Positions 40,531-46,791 of a stretch of DNA of 53,069 nucleotides are shown here, piece after piece. Position 1 is the first letter of the stretch; every line of letters starts with the position of its first letter. The position numbers and the translations under genes are program-made. Under the pieces are notes generated by a model. It had not been told where the DNA came from. It was given only the letters and a program-made list of their open reading frames with translations, and did no database searches. This DNA comes from a virus. Location: the IMG/VR virus record IMGVR_UViG_3300008267_000065, positions 1 to 53,069 of that record; one strand, 5' to 3'.

Positions 40531-41820
40531 ATGACTTTTGATGATAAATTATATTATCCCTCAAGAAGCAAAAACGATACCGATTCAACAACTGTTTTGT
40601 TTGAGGCAAGAGATTTCTTTAAAAAATATACAACTCCTTATGCTGAATATCGTGCGCTAACTTCTATTAACTCTAAAGTTAGTTTTGAAAATAGAAGAAT
40701 TATTCCTTTTAGTGATTTATACAGAGAAAACAGTTTATATGGAACAATAGATGATGAAGGTGATATAATATCACCGCTACCAACTATGAGTAATTTTAGA
40801 AGTGTTGGAAATGATATTGATGGAAATATAATTTATTTACAAAATTTTGTTGCAGACGCTATGACAGATATGGTAAAGTATCTAGATGATCGAATGACAG
40901 CTGGATGTGTTGGAGCTTTACCAGCAGATATAGCAGGATCACAATTTTTACATTTAAAAGTAAAAAAAGCATACAAGCCGTCCTCTGAAGTATCAAGTTT
41001 ATACTCAGCAAATGCAGTAATAACAGCAAATAAATTTAAAGAATACTGCAATTCAAATAAAGGACTCGACTCAGCGATTAAAGATCCTGTAGAATTTACA
41101 AAGCATTATTTGTACTTTTTAAAAGACCACATAGATATCATACCTGCAACAAAAACAAGATTTCAAGCGGCCATGTATTTTGAATCGTTAAATAACGGTA
41201 TTACATTCTCTTTATCCGACGATGACTGTGGAGATGATGAAAACAAATATGAAAAATATATGTTAGATAAAATGTTTCTAATGTTTTCAGATGCATGTAT
41301 ACGTTATGGATTTAGGATGGATAAAAATAATATTTTTCTTCTACACGCAGATTTAAATTCGCCAGCTATGAAACCATATTTACAAAAATATGGATTAACA
41401 GATTATAAAGATGTGTTTAAAAAAAGATATAAAAAAATATATGTAGAAGACATAGAATCATTAAAAGAATATTTTATAGATTCTTATAAATCATTTTTAA
41501 CAAATAATAACTATTATAAAAAATATGTAAATGAAGTTAAGTATGTTAGTGAAATAAAAATTTTAACAAGAAAAACACTAGAAAGTGAACAAGATGAAAA
41601 AAATTATTTTAGAAAATTTCCTGATTCATTTTGGATAAAATTATATATTCAATATAAATCTTCTGAGTTAAAATACAACTTTAATAATAAAGAAATAGAG
41701 TATCTAACTAGGAAAACATCTTCCATGTATTCGCTTAACAAAAAAGACGGATTAAAATATATAAATGATAAATTTAATGAATTAAAAAATAACATGAATT
41801 TTTCCTCTTCCAAGAAATAA
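40531..41820 (+). CDS. Virion structural protein, end of the baseplate module
   Basis: This 429-residue protein starts with an AGGAGA site eight bases ahead. The N-terminal half includes 'FFKKYTTPYAEYRALTSINS' and 'VADAMTDMVKYLDDRMTAG'. The second half is Lys/Tyr/Asn-rich with 'FTKHYLYFLKDHIDIIPATK', 'YGFRMDKNNIFLLHADLNSP' and 'MKPYLQKYGLTDYKDVFKK'. The last elements, 'ADLNSPxMxxYxxKYG', are a pattern I recall from marine T4-like proteins encoded next to the hub. It is the last structural gene before the polymerase. Its exact position in the virion is unknown. Confidence 0.6.
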   Translation: MTFDDKLYYPSRSKNDTDSTTVLFEARDFFKKYTTPYAEYRALTSINSKVSFENRRIIPFSDLYRENSLYGTIDDEGDIISPLPTMSNFRSVGNDIDGNIIYLQNFVADAMTDMVKYLDDRMTAGCVGALPADIAGSQFLHLKVKKAYKPSSEVSSLYSANAVITANKFKEYCNSNKGLDSAIKDPVEFTKHYLYFLKDHIDIIPATKTRFQAAMYFESLNNGITFSLSDDDCGDDENKYEKYMLDKMFLMFSDACIRYGFRMDKNNIFLLHADLNSPAMKPYLQKYGLTDYKDVFKKRYKKIYVEDIESLKEYFIDSYKSFLTNNNYYKKYVNEVKYVSEIKILTRKTLESEQDEKNYFRKFPDSFWIKLYIQYKSSELKYNFNNKEIEYLTRKTSSMYSLNKKDGLKYINDKFNELKNNMNFSSSKK

Positions 41821-41836
41821 TTTGCCGTGCTATTCT
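41808..41836 (+). promoter_or_regulatory. Promoter upstream of DNA polymerase, extended -10 class
   Basis: TTCCAA (41808-41813) and TATTCT (41831-41836) are 17 bases apart. The -10 has TG one base upstream (GTGCTATTCT) and is preceded by TTTGCC, similar to the TT(A)GCGTG block before gp32, uvsX and the helicase gene. It marks the switch from structural to replication genes. Confidence 0.45.
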
Positions 41837-41861
41837 ATGCAGAAGTTAAAATGAGGTTAAA

Positions 41862-43070
41862 TTGATATTTCAAACACTAGACGACAAAAAAGAATGTATT
41901 GGAGTATATGCAGAAGGAAAGTTAAACACGGGTAATATACCAAATAACCTAACAGAAACCTGGTCTTATTCATCTTTTTTAAAAGGTAAAGATATAGAAT
42001 ATGCCAAACTATATTGTGAAGGAAAGAATATAGCGGACATATGTCCAGAAAACTTAAAAGAAGAGTACGATAAAGTAGTTAAAAAACTACACTCATTCAA
42101 TAATTCATTTAAAGAAGCTAAGATAGATTTATCAGAAAATTGTTTTTTTGATTTAACTCCAAAGAAGTTTTTAATTGACTATTGTGAAGTAAAAAACAAA
42201 ATAACAAAACACGTACTAGAAACATATAAAAAACCAGTAGAGTATGACTTTTATAGAAGATTTAATGAAATTATTGTAGATATAGAAGAACGTGAATTAA
42301 ACGTAGATTTTGAGCAGATGAAGAAAAACATCGCTAAAGACAAAGATTTAGTTCACTATCGCAGATTGTTAAATGTTGATGATAAAGTATCTTACAATCT
42401 TTTTGGCTCAATAACAGGTAGGCTATCTACAAATAAAAATAGCTTTCCAATTCTTAACTTCCCAAAAAGTTTTAGAAATGTTATAAAACCTCAAAATGAT
42501 TGGTTTGTTGCATTTGACATGAATGCAGCAGAACTAAGAACTTCTCTTGCACTAGTAGAAAAAGATCAACCAGAAGAAGATCTATATGAAACTATTTCAA
42601 GAGAAATTTACGAAGATAAGCATACAAGAAAAGAAGTAAAAGAAGCTACAACTGCTTGGCTATATAATTCTAATAATGAACTTGCAACAAAATACGCAGA
42701 TAAGCTAGATGAAATGTTTTGGAAAGAAACACTTATAAACACACATTGGGATGGAAAATATGTTTATACACCATTTAATAGAAAAATTGAAAGTGATAAG
42801 TTCCATGCTATTTCGTATCTAAATCAAAGTACGTTTATAGATTTATGGCATAGACAAACAATAAAAGTAGATGACTATTTATCAGACAAAAAATCTTTTA
42901 TTGCTTTTCTTCTGCATGATGAATTAGTGCTAGATATAACCGACGATGAACGCGGTGATCTACCAGAAATTATAAAACTAATACAAGATACTCAATTTGG
43001 TAAATTTCTTGTTAATGTAAAAGCTGGTAAAGATTACGGCAATATGAAGAAACTAAAAATTAAGGTATAA
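41862..43070 (+). CDS. polA: DNA polymerase, family A, minimal polymerase domain
   Basis: The start is TTG 41862 with GAGG five bases upstream; the nearby ATG stops at once. The 402-residue protein carries the family A motifs: 'GSITGRLST' (182-190), motif A 'AFDMNAAELR' with D219, motif B with R256, K260 and Y268 ('TRKEVKEATTAWLY'), and motif C 'LLHDELVL' with H352-D353-E354. The first 110 residues have no recognisable DEDD exonuclease motifs, so proofreading would come from another gene. T4 uses a family B enzyme (gp43). Rhodothermus phage RM378 is, as I recall, a distant T4 relative with a split family A polymerase. It is followed at once by the FtsZ/tubulin-like gene. Confidence 0.88.
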   Translation: MIFQTLDDKKECIGVYAEGKLNTGNIPNNLTETWSYSSFLKGKDIEYAKLYCEGKNIADICPENLKEEYDKVVKKLHSFNNSFKEAKIDLSENCFFDLTPKKFLIDYCEVKNKITKHVLETYKKPVEYDFYRRFNEIIVDIEERELNVDFEQMKKNIAKDKDLVHYRRLLNVDDKVSYNLFGSITGRLSTNKNSFPILNFPKSFRNVIKPQNDWFVAFDMNAAELRTSLALVEKDQPEEDLYETISREIYEDKHTRKEVKEATTAWLYNSNNELATKYADKLDEMFWKETLINTHWDGKYVYTPFNRKIESDKFHAISYLNQSTFIDLWHRQTIKVDDYLSDKKSFIAFLLHDELVLDITDDERGDLPEIIKLIQDTQFGKFLVNVKAGKDYGNMKKLKIKV

Positions 43071-43072
43071 AA

Positions 43073-43897
43073 ATGACTGTTATAGGATTGGGTGAAGCTG
43101 GATGTAGTATTGCTGAGTTGTTTGAAGGTAACGATAAATTTAACGTTAAATTGTTTGATACAAACATAGAGGGTGATAACTGTTTTTCACTTCAAAAACA
43201 AGCATCTCCGGAATCGTATGAAAAACACTTCCCAGATGTTCAAAAGTTTCTTGAAGATAGTGATGAGGAAATTTTATTCTTTGTAGCTGGTGGCGGTAAT
43301 ATAAGTGGTGCTACATTGAAGCTATTAAATTATGTTAAGGACAGAAAAATATACGTTGTATATATAAAACCAGACATTCAATCGTTAGACAATATGCAAA
43401 AAATGCAAGATAGACTTGTATATAACGTATTGCAGGAATATACAAGAAGCGGTATGTTTACTGGTATGATTGTTGTTTCAAATGAACAACTAGAGAATGT
43501 ATGTGGCGAAGTCCCAGCATACACGTATTATCTAACGCTAAACAAGCTGCTTGTTAACACAATACTTGCTATAAAAAATGGTATGCAAAAAGAGCCAATA
43601 TACGACACATATTCTAGTCCAAGAGAAGTAGCGTGTATTGCTACATATGGTGTATATGATTTAAAAACAGATGAAGAAAAATTTTTTTATGATCTATCCA
43701 ACATAGAAAACAAATGTTACTATTTTTTCATAAACAAAAATAGGTTAGAAAATGATGGTCATCTATTTAAAGAAATAAAAAATACGATGAAAAAAAAATC
43801 TGTTGACAGCGTAAAAATTTCCTGTATAATACATGAAACTGACTCGGAAGAAGATTTTTGTTATGTAACAGCAAATTCTTCAAAAATCCAAAGATGA
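43073..43897 (+). CDS. FtsZ/tubulin-like protein
   Basis: This 274-residue protein follows the FtsZ order of motifs. It has an N-terminal glycine loop 'VIGLGEAGCSIAELF' (residues 3-17), 'LFDTN' (28-31), a tubulin-signature-like loop 'FVAGGGNISGATLKLL' (70-85), then 'IYVVYIKP', and a guanine-recognition-like region 'MIVVSNEQLENV' with N137 followed by a helix with N157 and N162. The T7 loop region 'YDTYSSPREV' lacks the N-x-D-x-x-D pattern, so hydrolysis may be weak or absent. It could be a filament-forming or GTP-binding factor. It starts two bases after polA, suggesting a replication-linked role, for example positioning DNA as proposed for PhuZ. The fold call is inference from motifs. Confidence 0.65.
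   Translation: MTVIGLGEAGCSIAELFEGNDKFNVKLFDTNIEGDNCFSLQKQASPESYEKHFPDVQKFLEDSDEEILFFVAGGGNISGATLKLLNYVKDRKIYVVYIKPDIQSLDNMQKMQDRLVYNVLQEYTRSGMFTGMIVVSNEQLENVCGEVPAYTYYLTLNKLLVNTILAIKNGMQKEPIYDTYSSPREVACIATYGVYDLKTDEEKFFYDLSNIENKCYYFFINKNRLENDGHLFKEIKNTMKKKSVDSVKISCIIHETDSEEDFCYVTANSSKIQR
43803..43830 (+). promoter_or_regulatory. Perfect-consensus sigma70 promoter inside the FtsZ-like gene
   Basis: TTGACA (43803-43808) and TATAAT (43825-43830) are both exact consensus and lie 16 bases apart, within the last 100 bases of the FtsZ-like gene. It would drive the 79-residue gene and gp32 without polA. This is the strongest promoter sequence in the window. Confidence 0.7.
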
Positions 43898-43904
43898 GAA
43901 TATT

Positions 43905-44144
43905 ATGAAAACTTTTAGAGCAACATTTAGAAAAAAAGACGGCTCGATTAGAGAAATGTTTTTTGCAAAATTAAAAGACTTGCCGCCAGAATTTTTAGCT
44001 GGTAAAGTAAAGGGGAAGAGTTCGCCGCCTCTCAAAGAAGGAACAGAATTGGTTTGGGATTTAGATCTAAATGAATTTAGAATTGTAAATTGGACAACTG
44101 TTCTTGGCGACGTAGACGAAAAAGAAGAAAATATTGTACTTTAA
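43905..44144 (+). CDS. Small SH3-barrel-like protein, WYL_2/DUF2693-like
   Basis: This 79-residue protein reads 'MKTFRATFRKKDGSIREMFF', then 'LKEGTELVWDLDLNEFRIVNW'. The alternation of short strands, with an early 'KKDGSIRE' and a later 'VWDLDxxEFRxxN', resembles the small phage Sm/SH3-like proteins grouped as WYL_2 (DUF2693). These are often encoded near replication genes. It begins 7 bases after the FtsZ-like stop and has its own upstream perfect promoter. A nucleic-acid-binding or regulatory role is plausible but not shown. Confidence 0.6.
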   Translation: MKTFRATFRKKDGSIREMFFAKLKDLPPEFLAGKVKGKSSPPLKEGTELVWDLDLNEFRIVNWTTVLGDVDEKEENIVL

Positions 44145-44153
44145 CTCTCCATT

Positions 44154-44168
44154 TTAGCGTGGTAGAGT
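44154..44168 (+). promoter_or_regulatory. Extended -10 promoter upstream of gp32
   Basis: TTTAGCGTGGTAGAGT lies 9 bases after the preceding stop. TAGAGT with TGG just before fits an extended -10. The -35 position (TTTAAC, 17 bases upstream) is weak. The block TTTAGCGTNGTA recurs at 45012 and, less exactly, at 49381 and 41821. Confidence 0.45.
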
Positions 44169-44219
44169 TCACAGCAAGTTCGGCGGGAGATTTACCGACC
44201 GACTCACAGGAGAAATAAA

Positions 44220-45002
44220 ATGGCTATTGATATCAAGAAGATGAAGGCAAAACTTGACGCACTAAACAGTAAGGGTGGAAGTGGTAACAAGACTTCGTTC
44301 TGGAGTCCAAAAGAAGGTAACAGTTATTCAGTACGTATTGTTCCAACACCAGACGGTGATCCATTTAAGGAATACTGGTTTCACTATGAACTAGGTACTC
44401 AAGGAGGCTTCCTATGCCCGAAGAAGAACTTTGGTGATAATTGCCCAGCTTGTGATTTTGCCAGCAAGCTATATAAAGAGAAGAATGAAGAAAGTGCCAA
44501 AATGGCTAAAAAGTTTCTTCCACGTCAACGATTCTTCTCACCAGTTGTTGTAAGAGGTGAAGAATCAGACGGCATTAAGATTTGGGGATATGGCAAGCTT
44601 GCATATCAGGATATGATTAATCTTGTACTAAATCCAGACTACGGAGATATTACAGACCCAGAAGAGGGTACAGATCTAACAATTGCTTCCAGCAAAGCTC
44701 CTGGTCAATCATTCCCAACAACCAAGATCACACCAGCTCGTAAAACCAGTAAACTATGCCAAGGTAGTTCACAAGATTGTAAGGAACTACTAGACTCTAT
44801 GCCAGATTTTGAGAAGCTACATACTCGTAAATCTTCAAGTGAAGTTGGTCAGATTCTAGATGAGCATCTAGCTGGTGCTGACGCAGAAGAAGAAAGCAGT
44901 GAGACTGTAAAGTTTGGCAGCAAACAAGCTGTTAAACCAGTTGTCCGCAAGCAAGAACGCAATCCAGTCGATGAAGCATTTGATGCACTTTTGGACTCTT
45001 AA
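44220..45002 (+). CDS. gp32: Single-stranded DNA-binding protein, gp32-like
   Basis: This 260-residue protein matches T4 gp32. A basic N-terminal cooperativity region ('MAIDIKKMKAKLDAL') leads into an OB-fold core with the gp32 zinc ligands H55, C66, C75 and C78 ('HYELGTQGGFLC', 'CPAC'), 'ARQRFF'-like 'LPRQRFFSPVVVRG' and 'IKIWGYGKLAYQDM', and ends in an acidic tail ('DEHLAGADAEEESSE'). It coats single-stranded DNA during replication, recombination and repair and organises polymerase, helicase loader and UvsX. Its 75-base leader carries an extended -10 promoter and a GC-rich stretch that could allow gp32-type self-regulation. A terminator follows. Confidence 0.92.
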   Translation: MAIDIKKMKAKLDALNSKGGSGNKTSFWSPKEGNSYSVRIVPTPDGDPFKEYWFHYELGTQGGFLCPKKNFGDNCPACDFASKLYKEKNEESAKMAKKFLPRQRFFSPVVVRGEESDGIKIWGYGKLAYQDMINLVLNPDYGDITDPEEGTDLTIASSKAPGQSFPTTKITPARKTSKLCQGSSQDCKELLDSMPDFEKLHTRKSSSEVGQILDEHLAGADAEEESSETVKFGSKQAVKPVVRKQERNPVDEAFDALLDS

Positions 45003-45027
45003 CAACAAAAATTTAGCGTAGTATAAG
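44999..45027 (+). promoter_or_regulatory. Promoter upstream of uvsX
   Basis: TTAACA (44999-45004, a 5/6 match that includes the gp32 stop codon) and TATAAG (45022-45027, 5/6) are 17 bases apart. The sequence before the -10 is TTTAGCGTAG, nearly identical to that before gp32. Confidence 0.55.
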
Positions 45028-45060
45028 AAGGGAGTGGGTGCAAATCTGCTCCCTTCTTTC
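45024..45060 (+). terminator. Hairpin terminator between gp32 and uvsX
   Basis: AAGAAGGGAG (45025-45034) pairs with CTCCCTTCTT (45049-45058), a perfect 10-bp stem with a 14-base loop. The T-run after the stem is short (TTC), so termination may be partial. The stem begins inside the -10 of the uvsX promoter. Confidence 0.6.
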
Positions 45061-45076
45061 ATAATCCGAGGAAAAT

Positions 45077-46210
45077 ATGGCTAAAAAAGCACCATCATCA
45101 GCAGGAAAAATAAGTATCGCAGATATGCGAGCAATGATTAACAAAAAAAGTGGAAGAGAAGTAGCATATGATCTTCAAGATCAAAATCCAACAGAAGTAA
45201 CTGAGTGGATTCCAACAGGCTCACGATGGCTTGATTCAATTATTTGCAGGGGTAAACTAGCTGGTGTTCCTGTCGGTAAGATTAGCGAACTAGCAGGCGA
45301 AACAGCCAGCGGCAAAAGCTATATGGCTGCACAGATTGCAGCAAATGCCCAAAAAATGGGTATTTCTGTAGTCTATTTTGATAGCGAAAGCGCTATTGAC
45401 CCAGACTTTCTAGAAAAAGCAGGGTGTAATATTGAGAATCTGCTATATGTTCAAGCAGACTCTGTTGAGTTTGTTCTTGAAACAATTGAAGATCTGTTGA
45501 AGAGTACAGATGATAAATTCTTGTTTGTATGGGATTCAATGGCACTTACACCAAGCAAGACTGATATTGAAGGTGATTTTGATCCACAATCATCAATGGC
45601 TGTTAAACCAAGAATTCTATCAAAAGGTTTATCAAAGCTAATCCAGCCAATTGCCAATAAGCAAAGCACCCTGCTTATTCTTAATCAATTAAAGACAAAT
45701 CTAAATGTACAAAATATTAAATACGCAACAGATAGTGAAAAGTATACAACTCCAGGCGGAAAAGCTCTTGCATATTCTTATAGTCTCCGTATATGGCTAA
45801 CAGGTCGTAAGGGAAAAGATGATTATGTAAATGATGAGCGTGGTTATAGAATTGGTTCAAAGGTTAAAGCAAGGCTAGAAAAATCACGATTTGGAACACA
45901 AGGCAGGGAGTGTCTATTCCGTATTATGTGGGGTACTGAACAAGTAGGTATTCTTGATGGAGAAAGCATCTTTGAAGCCATCAAACCATTTATTAAACAA
46001 AGTGGTGCATGGTACGAAATTGAAGTAGACGGTAAACCAAAGAAGTTCCAGCAATCTCAATGGGACGATCTTATGAAAGATGACAACTTTAGACAGACTG
46101 TTTATAGACTAATGGACGAAGAAGTAATTGTTAAATTTGATAACAGAGAGGGAGAGTCTAGTCTTTTTTATAATATCGAAGGTTCTGAACCAACCGAACA
46201 GGCGGTATAG
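45077..46210 (+). CDS. uvsX: RecA/UvsX-like recombinase
   Basis: This 377-residue protein is a RecA-fold strand-exchange ATPase. It shows 'IPTGSRWLDSIICRGKLAGVP' (45-65), Walker A 'GETASGKS' (74-81), 'VVYFDSESAIDPDFLEKAG' with the catalytic acidic residues, Walker B-like 'KFLFVWDSMALTPSK', 'STLLILNQLKTN' and 'TTPGGKALAYSYSLRIWL'. The GETxSGKS form and the 'PGGxAxxYxxSxR' loop fit T4-type UvsX. It would catalyse recombination-dependent replication with gp32 and the SbcCD fusion. A promoter and hairpin separate it from gp32. No intein or insertion is seen. Confidence 0.93.
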   Translation: MAKKAPSSAGKISIADMRAMINKKSGREVAYDLQDQNPTEVTEWIPTGSRWLDSIICRGKLAGVPVGKISELAGETASGKSYMAAQIAANAQKMGISVVYFDSESAIDPDFLEKAGCNIENLLYVQADSVEFVLETIEDLLKSTDDKFLFVWDSMALTPSKTDIEGDFDPQSSMAVKPRILSKGLSKLIQPIANKQSTLLILNQLKTNLNVQNIKYATDSEKYTTPGGKALAYSYSLRIWLTGRKGKDDYVNDERGYRIGSKVKARLEKSRFGTQGRECLFRIMWGTEQVGILDGESIFEAIKPFIKQSGAWYEIEVDGKPKKFQQSQWDDLMKDDNFRQTVYRLMDEEVIVKFDNREGESSLFYNIEGSEPTEQAV

Positions 46211-46211
46211 T

Positions 46212-46221
46212 ACTATTTATG
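46212..46221 (+). promoter_or_regulatory. Candidate late promoter ACTATTTATG
   Basis: An exact copy of the ACTATTTAT motif lies immediately after uvsX. A related ACTATTTAC occurs at 46338-46346, 50 bases before the tagged gene at 46396. This suggests that the tagged gene, although inside the replication block, is expressed late like the other tagged genes. Confidence 0.38.
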
Positions 46222-46225
46222 TTTA

Positions 46226-46399
46226 ATGATTGGTATACTATTCTTTGTATGCATGTTTTATATGGTCAAGTTTATTTTTACGAGTGAACAAAATCCAAAA
46301 ATTACATTCTTAAGAATGAGAATAAAAGCAAAAATATACTATTTACGTATACAAAGGTATTTAAAATACATAAAATGTAAAATAGGAAAAAGAAAATGA
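46226..46399 (+). CDS. Possible small membrane protein, 57 residues
   Basis: An ATG at 46226 opens 57 codons ending in TGA that overlaps the next ATG (ATGA). The product has one N-terminal hydrophobic segment ('MIGILFFVCMFYMVKFIF') and a strongly basic tail rich in Lys, Arg and Tyr. No good Shine-Dalgarno is visible, which lowers confidence, but the coupling overlap and lack of another use for these 170 bases favour a real gene. It could be a small inner-membrane protein with cytoplasmic basic tail. Function unknown. Confidence 0.4.
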   Translation: MIGILFFVCMFYMVKFIFTSEQNPKITFLRMRIKAKIYYLRIQRYLKYIKCKIGKRK

Positions 46400-46713
46400 A
46401 GCTAACAAAAAATTATGTAAGAAAGCTAATTCGTGAACAACTAGAAAACATGCAATCACTAGAACAAGAAGGTGCTATGACGGGTGTTGCTGCTGGAGTT
46501 GGTTTAACATTATTTACAGCTCTTGCTGGAATGTCAGCAAAACAACAGGTTGACAGATTTGGACAAATTATGCAAAAAGTTCAAGCTGATAATCGTGGTT
46601 GGGATGAACTCTCTAGAATTTATATGGAAAAGACTGGATCTGACCCAAAAGCTGATAATATGGATCTAGAAGATCTAAAAATATTTGCTGCCGGCGGCGA
46701 ATTAAAAAAATAA
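46396..46713 (+). CDS. N-terminally tagged small protein with hydrophobic helix
   Basis: This 105-residue protein starts 'MKLTKNYVRKLIREQLENM', a clear copy of the tag with I-R-E. A second [IL]-x-E triplet occurs in 'SLEQEG'. After the tag a hydrophobic Gly/Ala/Val helix follows ('AMTGVAAGVGLTLFTALAGM'), which might cross a membrane. The remainder is helical and ends 'FAAGGELKK'. AGGAAAAAG precedes the ATG. It is the only tagged gene within the 3' replication block and is bounded by a strong terminator. If packaged and ejected, the hydrophobic helix could act in the host envelope, but this is speculation. Confidence 0.65.
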   Translation: MKLTKNYVRKLIREQLENMQSLEQEGAMTGVAAGVGLTLFTALAGMSAKQQVDRFGQIMQKVQADNRGWDELSRIYMEKTGSDPKADNMDLEDLKIFAAGGELKK

Positions 46714-46727
46714 AAAATTTATAGAAC

Positions 46728-46756
46728 TTGACCAATTTAGCCCACTGTGATATTCT
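46728..46756 (+). promoter_or_regulatory. Sigma70-like promoter for uvsE
   Basis: TTGACC (46728-46733, 5/6) and TATTCT (46751-46756, 4/6) are 17 bases apart, with TG one base before the -10. The spacer holds the 5' arm of the terminator hairpin, so terminator and promoter share DNA. Confidence 0.6.
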
Positions 46757-46776
46757 GCTGTCACAGTGGGTTTTTT
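46741..46776 (+). terminator. Intrinsic terminator after the 46396 gene
   Basis: CCCACTGTGA (46741-46750) and TCACAGTGGG (46761-46770) make a perfect 10-bp stem with a 10-base loop, followed by six T. It ends 15 bases upstream of the uvsE ATG. Confidence 0.9.
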
Positions 46777-46791
46777 ATTTGGAGAATAATA

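Noticed and set aside
46747-46791. Longer uvsE start at 46747
   Set aside because: It would start inside the terminator loop and add 15 untypical residues. ATG 46792 has GGAG at good distance.
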